DNA of 64,000 nt from a bacterium D16-51 (GCA_003612285.1 RAYE01000001.1:248001-312000); one strand, 5' to 3'; shown: positions 18,189 to 27,286, numbered from the stretch's first letter. The notes: generated by a model not told the origin, from the sequence alone. Made by a program: numbers and translations.

Positions 18189-18320
18189 GTACTGTAGAAA
18201 AATAAGTGATGCAGGATATTATTTTGAGAGTGCAGCATAGAAAACATATTTGCAGCGGACTGTGGTGAGTTTTTTATGTCATAGGAAATTGCGCTGTAAT
18301 GTAGTGGTGTGCTTTTTTAT

Positions 18321-18459
18321 TTTATAGGAAACTTCGCCGATTTGAGTGTGAAGAACGCTGATTTTGCGTTCTTCTTAGGTGCTGTTCCAGCACCTTTGCG
18401 ACTGTAGCTTTGCCTGGCGAGGTGTTTTCGAGCCTGGCAAAACTTCGCACCTTTTTTAT
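18321..18459. repeat. 139-bp multi-hairpin repeat, copy A
   Basis: Nearly identical to 36226-36364, with two mismatches seen. It contains several self-complementary stretches (for example GAACGC...GCGTTC and AGGTGCTG...CAGCACCT) and ends in CACCTTTTTTAT, which could terminate transcription. It fills most of the 387-nt spacer between the coiled-coil gene and leuS. The bases before it (from about 18188) resemble a decayed AGGAACTGT-family repeat. Confidence 0.8.
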
Positions 18460-18502
18460 TCGGTAGAACTCTATACATGAAAAATGAAGAAAGGAAGAAG
18501 AT

Positions 18503-18562
18503 ACAGGCATTTTGTATTTGTGCCTGTTCCTCAAAGGAAAATGCAGGCATTTTCCTTTGAGG
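18503..18562 (+). promoter_or_regulatory. double hairpin in the leuS leader covering the start region
   Basis: A 7-bp hairpin (ACAGGCA at 18503-18509 with 18521-18527) is followed by a perfect 16-bp hairpin with a 2-nt loop (arms 18529-18544 and 18547-18562). The only Shine-Dalgarno-like bases of leuS (TTTGAGG) are inside the second arm, 13 nt from the start codon. It may control leuS translation; this is inference. Confidence 0.5.
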
Positions 18563-18575
18563 CTGGTATTAAGTT

Positions 18576-20993
18576 ATGGCAGAAATGTATAATCACCATA
18601 CGGTGGAGAAAAAGTGGCAGAAAATTTGGGATGAGGAAAAGGCGTTTAAAACAGAGAATGATTATACAAAGCCAAAGTTTTATGCTTTGGTTGAATTTCC
18701 ATATCCATCAGGGCAGGGGCTGCATGTAGGCCATCCAAGGCCGTATACGGCGTTAGATATCGTTGCGCGCAAACGCAGGATGCAGGGATATAATGTACTT
18801 TATCCAATGGGGTGGGATGCATTTGGGCTTCCTACAGAAAATTATGCGATTCAAAACCAGGTTCATCCCAAAACGGTTACAGAGCATAATGTAGCACATT
18901 TTAAGAACCAGCTTCATTCTTTGGGATATTCTTTCGATTGGGACAGGGAGGTTAATACAACAGATCCGGAATATTACAAATGGACACAGTGGATTTTTTT
19001 GAAGCTGTTTAAGGAAGGGCTTGCATACAAAAAGGAGATGCCAATTAACTGGTGTACTTCCTGTAAAGTCGGCCTGGCAAACGAAGAGGTAGTAAACGGT
19101 GTATGTGAGCGCTGCGGCTCGCCAGTTGTCCGTAAAGTAAAAAGTGAGTGGATGCTTAAAATCACAAATTATGCAGACAAGCTTTTAGATGGCTTGAATG
19201 ATGTTGACTATATTGAACGCGTAAAGGTGTCCCAGAAAAATTGGATTGGGCGTTCGGAAGGGGCAGAAGTTGACTTTTCTATAGACGGGAAAGAAGATAA
19301 GCTCCGTGTATACACAACCAGGCCGGACACATTGTTTGGCGCAACGTATATGGTGGTTTCTCCAGAGCATCCGATTATTGATAAATATCGGGAGGAAATT
19401 AAGAATTGGGAAGCAATTGAAGAATACCGCGAAATGGCTGCTAAGAAGTCTGATTTTGAGCGTACAGAGCTGGCAAAGGATAAAACTGGCGTAGTATTGG
19501 AGGGCTTATTAGCAATTAACCCAATTAATGATACAAAGATACCAATCTGGATTTCGGATTATGTATTGATGACATATGGTACAGGAGCAATTATGGCGGT
19601 TCCGGCACATGATGAACGTGACTGGGAATTTGCAAAGAAGTTTGGGCTTCCTTTGGTTCAGGTGGTAGAAGGGAAAGAAGGGCCCGTAAATATAGATGAG
19701 GCGGCATTTACGGATGTAGCAACGGGTCAAATGATTAATTCCGGATTTTTAACCGGCCTTAGTGTAGAAGAGGCAAAGGAAAAAGTAAAAGATTTTCTGG
19801 TGGAAAAGGGGATCGGATGTCGTAAAATAAACTATAAGTTACGCGACTGGGTGTTCTCAAGGCAGCGTTATTGGGGAGAACCAATTCCGATTGTCCATTG
19901 TGAAAAATGTGGTTATGTGCCTTTAGACGAATCAGAGCTTCCACTGCTGCTTCCAGAGGTAGACAGTTATATGCCGACAGATAATGGGGAATCGCCTCTT
20001 GCCGCTATGACAGATTGGGTAAACACCACTTGCCCATGCTGCAAAGGCCCTGCAAAGCGTGAGACAGACACTATGCCGCAATGGGCAGGTTCTTCCTGGT
20101 ATTTCCTGCGTTATACAGACCCGAAAAATACAGAAGCGCTTGCCGGAAAAGAAGCTCTGGAATATTGGCTGCCGGTTGATTGGTATAATGGAGGTATGGA
20201 ACATACAACGCTCCATCTTCTGTATTCCCGTTTCTGGCATAAGTTCCTATACGACCAAAAGGTTGTACCAACATCAGAGCCATACCAGAAACGTACTTCC
20301 CATGGTATGATTCTTGGTGAGAATGGTGAAAAAATGAGTAAATCGCGTGGAAATGTCGTTAATCCGGATGATATTGTGCGCGATTATGGGGCAGATACGC
20401 TCCGCACTTATGAAATGTTTATAGGTGCATTTGATTTAAGCGCTTCTTGGTCAGACGACGGGGTAAAGGGCTGCCGCCGCTTCCTTGACAGGGTATGGAA
20501 ATTGCAGACAATCCTGGCAGAAGGGGATGAGTATTCCAAGGATATGGAAACAAAAATGCACCAGACAATAAAAAAGGTGAGCAGCGATTTTGAAAATTTA
20601 AAGTTTAATACAGCAATTGCTGCAATGATGGCGTTAATTAATGAGTTTTATAAAAAGAATTCTGTTACAAAGGGTGAATATAAAACACTGATTACGCTGC
20701 TGAACCCGGTAGCGCCTCATATAACAGAAGAAATATGGGGCATCCTTGGGCAGGAAGGGAGATTATACCAGCAGTCCTGGCCGGAGTTTGATGAGGCAAA
20801 GACTGTGGAGTCAACCATAGAAATTGCGGTTCAAATTAATGGGAAAACGAAGACAACACTTTCGATTGGTAAAGAGGATCCCAAAGACCAGGTTCTGGCA
20901 GAGGCGAAAAAAGCATTGGGAGATAAATTGTCTGGTACTGTGGTAAAAGAAATTTATGTGCCAGGCCGGATTGTAAATATTGTGCAAAAATAA
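18576..20993 (+). CDS. leuS: leucyl-tRNA synthetase
   Basis: A class I synthetase of 805 aa, the usual bacterial size, which charges tRNA-Leu. The HIGH motif appears as [12 protein letters not shown] (about residue 51), the CP1 editing domain lies at about 220-420 with [12 protein letters not shown], and the KMSKS motif is in [15 protein letters not shown] (about 585). Zinc-type cysteine pairs are at CTSCKVG...CERCG and CEKCGY. The start ATG has no free Shine-Dalgarno; the leader hairpin covers it. I found no T-box leader (no GGTGG-type antiterminator box), which is unusual for a leuS in this group. Confidence 0.97.
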   Translation: MAEMYNHHTVEKKWQKIWDEEKAFKTENDYTKPKFYALVEFPYPSGQGLHVGHPRPYTALDIVARKRRMQGYNVLYPMGWDAFGLPTENYAIQNQVHPKTVTEHNVAHFKNQLHSLGYSFDWDREVNTTDPEYYKWTQWIFLKLFKEGLAYKKEMPINWCTSCKVGLANEEVVNGVCERCGSPVVRKVKSEWMLKITNYADKLLDGLNDVDYIERVKVSQKNWIGRSEGAEVDFSIDGKEDKLRVYTTRPDTLFGATYMVVSPEHPIIDKYREEIKNWEAIEEYREMAAKKSDFERTELAKDKTGVVLEGLLAINPINDTKIPIWISDYVLMTYGTGAIMAVPAHDERDWEFAKKFGLPLVQVVEGKEGPVNIDEAAFTDVATGQMINSGFLTGLSVEEAKEKVKDFLVEKGIGCRKINYKLRDWVFSRQRYWGEPIPIVHCEKCGYVPLDESELPLLLPEVDSYMPTDNGESPLAAMTDWVNTTCPCCKGPAKRETDTMPQWAGSSWYFLRYTDPKNTEALAGKEALEYWLPVDWYNGGMEHTTLHLLYSRFWHKFLYDQKVVPTSEPYQKRTSHGMILGENGEKMSKSRGNVVNPDDIVRDYGADTLRTYEMFIGAFDLSASWSDDGVKGCRRFLDRVWKLQTILAEGDEYSKDMETKMHQTIKKVSSDFENLKFNTAIAAMMALINEFYKKNSVTKGEYKTLITLLNPVAPHITEEIWGILGQEGRLYQQSWPEFDEAKTVESTIEIAVQINGKTKTTLSIGKEDPKDQVLAEAKKALGDKLSGTVVKEIYVPGRIVNIVQK

Positions 20994-21022
20994 TTGACAA
21001 TTATTTCCTAAATTGTTATACT
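20994..21022 (+). promoter_or_regulatory. sigma-A promoter for the riboswitch/antiporter transcript
   Basis: TTGACA (20994-20999), 17-nt spacer, TATACT (21017-21022). The -35 box starts at the base after the leuS stop codon. It is a near-consensus promoter reading into the riboswitch. Confidence 0.85.
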
Positions 21023-21031
21023 CTCTTCATA

Positions 21032-21153
21032 GCATTGAGGGAGTAGTTAGCGCAAAGAACTGAATGGAGTACCAGATAATCAGTTCTGTGTGTGGTTAAG
21101 CCAACAAACCCGGCCGGAAGGTCTGGCTTATTCTTAAATAACAAGACTCATGC
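21032..21153 (+). ncRNA. yybP-ykoY family (Mn2+-sensing) riboswitch
   Basis: The conserved 5' core AGGGAGTAG follows the P1 strand GCATTGAG, and the 3' core AACAAGACTC runs into the P1 return strand CTCATGC. These two ends are the hallmark of the yybP-ykoY element. The interior forms paired arms (AGAACTGA...TCAGTTCT; GCCGGAAGGTCTGGCTT region). The family binds Mn2+ and turns on metal-efflux genes. Here it precedes a cation antiporter by about 200 nt. A terminator hairpin follows at 21182. Confidence 0.8.
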
Positions 21154-21181
21154 ACAGTTTTTGCTGTGCTTGGGGATGAAA

Positions 21182-21215
21182 GGCAGGTGCAGCATTGCAC
21201 CTGTCTATTTTGTTT
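21182..21215 (+). terminator. riboswitch expression-platform terminator
   Basis: A 10-bp stem (GGCAGGTGCA with TGCACCTGTC, loop GCAT) is followed by TATTTTGTTT. A smaller hairpin (GCACAG...CTGTGC, 21152-21169) overlaps the riboswitch 3' end and may switch with it. Placement fits transcriptional control of the antiporter. Confidence 0.75.
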
Positions 21216-21358
21216 AGAAAAAGCTGTGATATTTAATAGTAGGAGAAATATTTACAATTTAAAGGAATGAAACTATTTAAATATGGCATAGTTTTAATTA
21301 GAAATGACAGGTGTGGTAATAACCTACAGTTTACTTATAAAAGAATGGAGGAAAGTCT

Positions 21359-22291
21359 ATGGAGTATGTATTATTGGTGGTTGGTTTTATATTGTTGATT
21401 AAAGGGGCGGATTTTTTTGTAGAAGGAAGTTCAAGTGTGGCAAAGATGCTGCGGGTACCTTCTATGATTATCGGATTGACGATTGTTGCAATGGGAACAA
21501 GCCTGCCAGAGTGTTCTGTAAGTGTGAGTGCATCCCTAGTGGGGAAAAATGAATTGGCAATTAGTAATGCAGTTGGATCTAATATTTTTAACTTAATGGT
21601 AGTCTGCGGGTTCTGTGCGCTGTTTTGCCCTTTGGCCGTACAGGCGTCTACCTTGAAAAAGGAATTTCCATTTTCTGTTGCAGTAGCTTTGCTGCTTTTG
21701 GCATTTGGGAGTACGGGAATGTTAGTAGGGCATTTGGAAGGGATTGTTCTGCTGGCGCTTTTTGCGGTCTTTATTTTCTGGATGGTGCAGTCTGCTTTGA
21801 AAGCAAGAAAAGAAAATTTAGATGCAGGGGAGGACTATGAAATTCTTCCAGTCTGGAAATGTGCTCTTTTTATTGTATTAGGGATGGCTGCAATTATAAT
21901 AGGCGGCAATCTTGTTGTAGATTCCGCTTCACAGATTGCCTCTAATTTTGGCATGACAGATAATTTGATTGGGCTTACCATTGTAGCATGTGGAACCAGC
22001 CTGCCAGAACTTGTGACGTCTGTTGTAGCAGCAAAAAAGAATGAAGTGGATATGGCGCTTGGGAATGTAATTGGTTCCAATATTTTTAATATCCTGTTTG
22101 TTTTGGGGATTGCAACGGCGATTTCCCCAATTACGTTTATTCAGGAAAATATGGTAGATATTATAATTTTAGCAGTGATGAGCCTTTTGGTTTGGTGGTT
22201 CGCCTGGAGCCGGAAAAAAATTGTCCGCTGGGAAGGGGCAGTAATGCTTCTTTTGTATGCAGGATATTTAGGGTATATCATTAACCGTTAA
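21359..22291 (+). CDS. calcium/sodium antiporter, CaCA (YrbG-type) family
   Basis: An integral membrane cation exchanger of 310 aa with about ten helices in two inverted halves. Each half has the alpha repeat: GTSLPECSVSVSAS with NAVGSNIFNLM, and GTSLPELVTSVVAA with NVIGSNIFNIL. Family members exchange Ca2+ for Na+ or H+. Because an Mn2+-type riboswitch precedes it, Mn2+ export is a good alternative role. GGAGGAAAG lies upstream of the ATG. It appears monocistronic; a spacer with CIRCE sites follows. Confidence 0.92.
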   Translation: MEYVLLVVGFILLIKGADFFVEGSSSVAKMLRVPSMIIGLTIVAMGTSLPECSVSVSASLVGKNELAISNAVGSNIFNLMVVCGFCALFCPLAVQASTLKKEFPFSVAVALLLLAFGSTGMLVGHLEGIVLLALFAVFIFWMVQSALKARKENLDAGEDYEILPVWKCALFIVLGMAAIIIGGNLVVDSASQIASNFGMTDNLIGLTIVACGTSLPELVTSVVAAKKNEVDMALGNVIGSNIFNILFVLGIATAISPITFIQENMVDIIILAVMSLLVWWFAWSRKKIVRWEGAVMLLLYAGYLGYIINR

Positions 22292-22330
22292 ATTAATAAC
22301 GCAGTTCCTTAGTGCTGGATAGGAACAATT

Positions 22331-22357
22331 TTAGCACTCGATTACATTGAGTGCTAA
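22331..22357 (+). promoter_or_regulatory. CIRCE operator 1 (HrcA site)
   Basis: TTAGCACTC (22331-22339), 9-nt spacer, GAGTGCTAA (22349-22357): an exact match to the CIRCE consensus bound by the heat-shock repressor HrcA. It lies just upstream of the -35 box. Confidence 0.95.
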
Positions 22358-22365
22358 AATTTTGC

Positions 22366-22394
22366 TTGACTTTTTTGGAAAAGCGTATTAAACT
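22366..22394 (+). promoter_or_regulatory. htpG sigma-A promoter
   Basis: TTGACT (22366-22371), 17-nt spacer, TAAACT (22389-22394), placed between the two CIRCE operators. Confidence 0.8.
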
Positions 22395-22410
22395 ATGTTC
22401 TAAAAGATTG

Positions 22411-22437
22411 CTAGCACTCGATTCTCTTGAGTGCCAG
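22411..22437 (+). promoter_or_regulatory. CIRCE operator 2 (HrcA site, slightly diverged)
   Basis: CTAGCACTC, 9 nt, GAGTGCCAG. It differs from the consensus only at outer positions that still pair. It is downstream of the -10 box in the transcribed leader, the usual position for CIRCE. Confidence 0.9.
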
Positions 22438-22482
22438 TACTAAGTGATAGAAGAAATACTGAAAAAGATTGGAGAGATGATG

Positions 22483-24621
22483 ATGCAGAACAGGACAGGT
22501 AGTTTATCAATTGAATCTGAAAATATGTTTCCTATAATTAAGAAATGGCTTTATTCAGACCATGATATTTTTGTACGCGAGTTAATTTCAAATGGCTGCG
22601 ATGCGATTACAAAATTAAAAAAGCTTGATGTAATGGGGGAGTATACGCTTCCGGACGACTATAAAGCAGAAATCCAGGTTGTTGTGAACCCAGAGGAAAA
22701 GACAATTTCCTTTACAGATACCGGAATTGGGATGACAGAGGAGGAAGTAGGCGAGTATATTAACCAGGTGGCTTTTTCGGGTGCAACAGATTTCCTTGAG
22801 AAATATAAGGATAAAACAAATGAAGAGCAGATTATTGGCCATTTTGGACTTGGATTTTATTCTGCGTTTATGGTTGCCGATACAGTGACAATTGATACGC
22901 TGTCATGGCAGGACGGGGCGCAGGCAGTCCATTGGGAGTCAGAAGGCGGGATTAATTATGAGATGTCTGACAGTTCAAGGGACAGCGTTGGAACGACAAT
23001 CACATTGTACCTGTCGGAGGACAGCCTGGAGTTTGCCAATGAATACCGCATCCGTGAGATTTTAAATAAATATTGTTCTTTTATGCCGGTTAAGATATTT
23101 TTATCAAAGGCAAATGCAGAACAGGAATTTGAGACAGTTGATGCAGCAGATGTGCGTGAGGATGATGTTGTTGTAGAGAATTTTGTAGAAGAAGCCAAGA
23201 CAGAAGAGCGGGAAAATGAGAATGGTGAAAAAGAAGTTGTAGAGATATCCCCTCGTAAAGAAAAGGCGAAGATAAATAAGCGCCCTGTGTCCATAAGTGA
23301 TACAAACCCGCTTTGGATGAAGCATCCAAATGACTGCACAGAAGAGGAGTATAAAGATTTTTACCGGAAGGTATTTAATGACTATAAGGAACCGCTTTTC
23401 TGGATTCATCTGAATATGGATTATCCGTTTAACTTAAAGGGTATTCTGTATTTCCCTAAAGTAAATACAGAATATGATAATTTGGAAGGCGTAATAAAAC
23501 TTTATAATAACCAGGTATTTATTGCGGATAATATTAAAGAAGTTATCCCTGAGTTCTTAATGCTCTTAAAGGGTGTAATTGACTGTCCTGACTTGCCTTT
23601 GAATGTTTCAAGGAGCGCTTTACAGAATGATGGCTTTGTAAAAAAGATTTCTGATTATATTACGAAAAAGGTAGCGGATAAGCTGTCTGGGATGTATAAG
23701 GTAGAACGTGAAGAATATGAAAAATATTGGGAAGATATCAGCCCATTTATTAAATATGGCTGCTTAAAAGATGAGAAATTCCGTGAAAAAATAGAAGAAT
23801 TTATTATCTTTAAAGATTTGAATGATAAGTTTATTACGCTGCCGGAGTATGTAGAGGAACGGAAAAAGGCAGAGGGCGAGGAAGCTGATGATGAAGTAAC
23901 TGTTGAAGAATCAGAGGAAAAGAAAACAGATAGTGAAGATGCTGCGAAAGAAGGGGATACAGATGCAGAGGTTCTGGATGAAAATGGGGAGCCTGTAGAA
24001 GAGGAGGAAGAAAAGCCAACAATTGTCTATTATGTTACAGATTTGCAGCAACAGAGCCAGTATATTAATCTGTTTAAAGAGGAGGGGATTAACGCTGTCA
24101 TATTAAGCCACAATATCGACCAGCCTTTTATCTCCCAGTTGGAGCAGGGCGAGTTGAAGGTAAAATTCCAGCGTATTGATGCAGACTTAAACGATACGAT
24201 GACAGAAGAGGTGGATGAAGAAACTATTAAGACACAGACAGAGTCATTGTCAGAGATTTTCAAAAAAGCGCTTGGAAAAGAGCAGCTTGAAGTAAAAGTA
24301 GAGAGATTTAAGAATGAAAATATTTCTTCAATGATGACGCTTTCAGAAGAAACCCGCCGTATGCAGGATATGATGAAGATGTACAGTATGGGTGGAAACG
24401 GCATGGATATGGGCATGTTTGGCGGTGGTGAGACACTTATCCTAAATTCAGCAAATCAATTGGTGCAGTATATCCTGGATCACAAAGAGGGTGAACATGT
24501 GGAATTGTTCTGTAAACAGTTGTACGACTTGGCAATGATTGCACATAAACCTCTTCCGGCAGAAGAAATGACTGCCTTTGTTGCAAGAAGCAATGAAATT
24601 ATGATGCTGCTTACAAAATAA
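22483..24621 (+). CDS. htpG: molecular chaperone HtpG (Hsp90)
   Basis: A bacterial Hsp90 of about 712 aa. The GHKL ATPase domain shows ELISNGCDAITKLKKL, DTGIGMT and GHFGLGFYSAF (residues about 25-125). The middle domain contains the catalytic-loop Arg in NVSRSALQND. Between about 460 and 510 there is a long Glu-rich insertion (ADDEVTVEESEEKK and onward) not found in E. coli HtpG, and a C-terminal dimerisation domain ends the protein. The third of three adjacent ATGs (22483) matches the typical MQNRTGSLSIES start and is 6 nt after GGAGAG. Two CIRCE sites imply HrcA repression and heat induction. Confidence 0.96.
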   Translation: MQNRTGSLSIESENMFPIIKKWLYSDHDIFVRELISNGCDAITKLKKLDVMGEYTLPDDYKAEIQVVVNPEEKTISFTDTGIGMTEEEVGEYINQVAFSGATDFLEKYKDKTNEEQIIGHFGLGFYSAFMVADTVTIDTLSWQDGAQAVHWESEGGINYEMSDSSRDSVGTTITLYLSEDSLEFANEYRIREILNKYCSFMPVKIFLSKANAEQEFETVDAADVREDDVVVENFVEEAKTEERENENGEKEVVEISPRKEKAKINKRPVSISDTNPLWMKHPNDCTEEEYKDFYRKVFNDYKEPLFWIHLNMDYPFNLKGILYFPKVNTEYDNLEGVIKLYNNQVFIADNIKEVIPEFLMLLKGVIDCPDLPLNVSRSALQNDGFVKKISDYITKKVADKLSGMYKVEREEYEKYWEDISPFIKYGCLKDEKFREKIEEFIIFKDLNDKFITLPEYVEERKKAEGEEADDEVTVEESEEKKTDSEDAAKEGDTDAEVLDENGEPVEEEEEKPTIVYYVTDLQQQSQYINLFKEEGINAVILSHNIDQPFISQLEQGELKVKFQRIDADLNDTMTEEVDEETIKTQTESLSEIFKKALGKEQLEVKVERFKNENISSMMTLSEETRRMQDMMKMYSMGGNGMDMGMFGGGETLILNSANQLVQYILDHKEGEHVELFCKQLYDLAMIAHKPLPAEEMTAFVARSNEIMMLLTK

Positions 24622-24651
24622 TGTATTATGTGAAGAATAAGTATAAAATGG

Positions 24652-24687
24652 GCAGCCACACTATAATTGGTGTGGCTGCTTATTTAA
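24652..24687 (+). terminator. htpG terminator
   Basis: GCAGCCACA (24652-24660) pairs with TGTGGCTGC (24671-24679), loop CTATAATTGG, followed by a T/A tail (TTATTTAAA). Confidence 0.75.
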
Positions 24688-24780
24688 AGTGAATCATTGA
24701 GGCGTTTTTATGTGGTTACTCGGCGCGGGGTGAGCAGTAACTTTATGTGTAAAACCGAATGGATACAAAAAGATAAAAAG

Positions 24781-24809
24781 TTGAAGATGAAGAAAAGATG
24801 TGGTAGAAT
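24781..24809 (+). promoter_or_regulatory. pyrE promoter
   Basis: TTGAAG (24781-24786), 17-nt spacer, TAGAAT (24804-24809), about 135 nt upstream of pyrE. Confidence 0.65.
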
Positions 24810-24863
24810 TAGGGAAAATATTTAATAGTTTGTTCCCTGATTTTACTCAGGAAGGAGCTGCTA

Positions 24864-24923
24864 ATGGGGAAATCACTTAAAGGGAAAGAGACAGAAAAGA
24901 ATAAATGGCTGAAAAGCCAATAA
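24864..24923 (+). CDS. 19-aa ORF, possible integrase N-terminal remnant or leader peptide
   Basis: GGAAGGAG precedes ATG 24864, and the product is MGKSLKGKETEKNKWLKSQ. The MGKxLKGKE opening resembles the first residues of many Lachnospiraceae tyrosine recombinases, but nothing else of an integrase follows. It may be a remnant or a short leader ORF upstream of pyrE. Evidence is thin. Confidence 0.3.
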   Translation: MGKSLKGKETEKNKWLKSQ

Positions 24924-24943
24924 AATAAGGAGGTTTCAGCAAG

Positions 24944-25633
24944 ATGGAGCAGTACAAAAAGGAATTTATTGAGTTTATGGTGGAATGTGATGTGTTAAAG
25001 TTTGGTGAATTTACATTAAAGAGTGGCAGGAAATCTCCATTTTTTATGAATGCCGGGGCATATGTGACAGGTTCGCAGCTTAGCAGGCTGGGGCAGTATT
25101 ATGCAAAGGCAATCCATGAGCATTATGGGGAGGATTTTGATGTGCTTTTTGGGCCGGCATATAAAGGGATTCCACTTAGTGTAGCAACAGTAATTGCTTT
25201 TAGTGAACTGTATGGGAAGGAAATCCGTTATTGTTCTAACCGTAAGGAAGTAAAAGACCATGGGGACACTGGTATATTATTAGGGTCAAAGATACAGGAT
25301 GGAGACAGGGTGGTGATTATTGAGGATGTTACAACTTCCGGCAAGTCAATTGAAGAGACTTTTCCAATTATAAAAGCACAGGGAGAAGTAAAGATTGCAG
25401 GACTGATGGTATCTTTAAATAGGATGGAGCGGGGGCTTAGCTCAAATGCCAGCGCATTGGATGAGATTCAGGGAAAGTATGGTTTTCCGGCAAATGCCAT
25501 TGTATCAATGGAAGAGGTTGTGGAATGCTTATACAATACGGAGTGTAATGGACGTGTCATTATTGATGATAAATTAAAAAGTGCGATAGACGCTTATTAC
25601 GAAGAATATGGTGTTAAGGCTGTAAATAATTAG
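24944..25633 (+). CDS. pyrE: orotate phosphoribosyltransferase
   Basis: Converts orotate and PRPP to orotidine 5'-phosphate in pyrimidine synthesis. It has 229 aa, with the PRPP-binding motif VVIIEDVTTSGKS (about residue 120), the substrate region GPAYKGIPL, and the flexible loop with RKEVKDHGDTG. AAGGAGG precedes the ATG by 10 nt. It is not next to other pyr genes here; the following genes are a tiny membrane protein and a FliB-like protein. Confidence 0.95.
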   Translation: MEQYKKEFIEFMVECDVLKFGEFTLKSGRKSPFFMNAGAYVTGSQLSRLGQYYAKAIHEHYGEDFDVLFGPAYKGIPLSVATVIAFSELYGKEIRYCSNRKEVKDHGDTGILLGSKIQDGDRVVIIEDVTTSGKSIEETFPIIKAQGEVKIAGLMVSLNRMERGLSSNASALDEIQGKYGFPANAIVSMEEVVECLYNTECNGRVIIDDKLKSAIDAYYEEYGVKAVNN

Positions 25634-25650
25634 TTTGGAGGTGGTTTCCG

Positions 25651-25800
25651 ATGGAAAAGGTATATAAGGCGATGAAGTCAGTAGGGGCATTTAATGTTGT
25701 GCTTGGGATTTTAATGATTGTTTTCGGGATAGCCTTAGGTGTTCTGGTGATTACAAGAGGGGCGAAGCTTTTAAAACACAAATCGGAGATATTATTTTAA
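25651..25800 (+). CDS. small single-pass membrane protein (49 aa)
   Basis: MEKVYKAMKSVGAFNVVLGI leads into one strong membrane helix (about residues 10-36), with a basic tail. GGAGGTGG precedes the ATG at 25651. Its TAA shares the A with the next ATG (TAATG), so it is translationally coupled to the FliB-like gene. No known family; such small proteins in clostridia often carry a SHOCT-like or DUF label. Confidence 0.65.
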   Translation: MEKVYKAMKSVGAFNVVLGILMIVFGIALGVLVITRGAKLLKHKSEILF

Positions 25801-26822
25801 TGGAAACAGTAGCATTGGGGCTTTACCCTTCCTTTCAGTGCCTTGCCGGAAGCTGTCCGTCTACTTGCTGTGCAGGCTGGGGCATCCTTGTGGATGAAAA
25901 AGATTATGGGCGCTTTTTGCAGTTAGAGCCATTATGGCTGCGTGAGGATGTCCTTTCCAATATCAGGGAAAAAGAGGGAAAATATTTTTTCCGGAATCGG
26001 GAAGGCGGCAGGTGTGCAATGTTAGATAATGATGGTTTATGCCGGATTCAGAGGAATACAACGGAAAAGGCGCTCTGCAATACCTGCAGGAAATATCCAA
26101 GACTGATAGGAAAATATGGAGGGACGCTGTATTTGTCGATGGCAGCATCCTGCCCGGTGGTTGCAGAGTACCTTTTTTGCGGTTCAGTTTTTTGGATGAA
26201 GGGCTGTGAAAAAGAGACAGGATGGGAACGTAGGACAGAATGCCCAGGCAGCGCGGGCTTTTGGGAAAGAGTGGAAATTTGGGAAATTCCTTATCTGGAA
26301 AATGAGTGGGCAGTTTACCAAATAAACAGGGAAAGGGCAGAAGAGATTTTTGGACAGGACAGGAAAATAGATTTGTTATATGGTTGTTTTGAAAAGATGG
26401 CAAATGGCGTTTTGGATATTGTACTGCAATATCGGGAAGGGAACAGTTTACTGTCTTTTTTTCAGGTTCTGGAGCAGGATGTTTCGGATAAGGCAGGGCA
26501 GTTTATCAGGGAATTTGATCCAGAATGGAAGGCCTTGAAGGAAAATTATATGGTGTACCGTCTTTTAAGCCGGAAATTGGAGTTTCCGGAAGAACAGGCA
26601 GATTCCTGTTACAGACAGGCGTCCGGGGAACTTTTTTTACTACGTGCCATAGCTTTTTGTGCGTATGCTGACGGGCAGTATCTTACAAAAGAAAAATGGG
26701 CAGGGCTGCTTTGTTTGGTGTACCGTTTCTGTGCACATGGGAAAAAAATTTCTGAGATCTTTGGCAGGTTTTTGGCGTCTTTTTTTCCGGAGGATTGTTT
26801 TTGGGAGTATATGCTTTTTTAA
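25800..26822 (+). CDS. FliB-like flagellin lysine-N-methylase family protein
   Basis: A Cys-rich protein of 340 aa. The N-terminus has the family pattern YPSFQCLAGSCPSTCCAGW, and residues 70-100 have the second cluster (CAMLDNDGLCRIQ and ALCNTCRKYPR). These cysteines probably bind an Fe-S cluster or metal. The Salmonella relative methylates flagellin lysines. No flagellin gene is near, so the substrate is inferred. It overlaps the preceding small ORF by one base. A repeat starts 8 nt after the stop. Confidence 0.82.
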   Translation: METVALGLYPSFQCLAGSCPSTCCAGWGILVDEKDYGRFLQLEPLWLREDVLSNIREKEGKYFFRNREGGRCAMLDNDGLCRIQRNTTEKALCNTCRKYPRLIGKYGGTLYLSMAASCPVVAEYLFCGSVFWMKGCEKETGWERRTECPGSAGFWERVEIWEIPYLENEWAVYQINRERAEEIFGQDRKIDLLYGCFEKMANGVLDIVLQYREGNSLLSFFQVLEQDVSDKAGQFIREFDPEWKALKENYMVYRLLSRKLEFPEEQADSCYRQASGELFLLRAIAFCAYADGQYLTKEKWAGLLCLVYRFCAHGKKISEIFGRFLASFFPEDCFWEYMLF

Positions 26823-26830
26823 TTTGTTTT

Positions 26831-26914
26831 AGGAACTGTAGAAAAATAACCGATGCAAATTGCGCAGGATATTTCTTCGGGAGTACAGTGCACAAAACGT
26901 AGGCGTAGTGGGCT
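26831..26914. repeat. half of an AGGAACTGT-family repeat
   Basis: Starts AGGAACTGTAGAAAAATAAC and continues with GCGCAGGATATTTCTTCGG and a GTAGGCGTAG segment. It matches the reverse complement of the right half of the full repeat at 51294-51455. It ends at GGGCT where the truncated gene begins. Confidence 0.75.
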
Positions 26915-27181
26915 GCAGCAGTAATTGCGCTTGCCGGAGGTGTTGTAAGCGTTGATGCAGCAACGGGGGGCAAACTGGCGGAAAGCATTGCAAAAGTTAC
27001 AATTACAATTATTTCGCCTGACGGGAATGAAACAGTTAAGCCGGTTACAATCAAGAAGGAAAAGGACGGCGCTTACAGGCTTCGTTATGAAGATGGCTCT
27101 TCTGTAAAGATTAAAACAACGGATGCCCCGGAAAAAGAAGAACTTGATATGGGTGATTGGGAATTAAAGAAAGAAGATTGA
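26909..27181 (+). pseudogene. 5'-truncated exported protein remnant
   Basis: An open frame of 90 codons (WAAAVIALAGGVVSVDAATG at its start, then KVTITIISPDGNETVKPVTI, ending MGDWELKKED). It looks like the end of a signal peptide followed by a small beta-rich extracellular domain. There is no ATG, GTG or TTG in frame, and a TAG lies directly upstream inside the repeat. The repeat half at 26831-26914 therefore appears to have replaced the promoter and first codons. Identity is unknown. Confidence 0.6.
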
Positions 27182-27257
27182 TTTTCGCGTCTTATTCCTG
27201 CATTTTCTCGTGCTTCACTATTTTTAATAAGAATTATTAGAAGTATGGACGAAATAG

Positions 27258-27286
27258 TTGTCATTTTCTTAGATTTATTATAAAAT
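27258..27286 (+). promoter_or_regulatory. promoter of the chemoreceptor gene
   Basis: TTGTCA (27258-27263), 17-nt spacer, TAAAAT (27281-27286), about 30 nt before the start codon. Confidence 0.65.

Noticed and set aside
18477..18560. Leader peptide controlling leuS by attenuation
   Set aside because: The short ORF contains only one Leu codon and no ribosome site.
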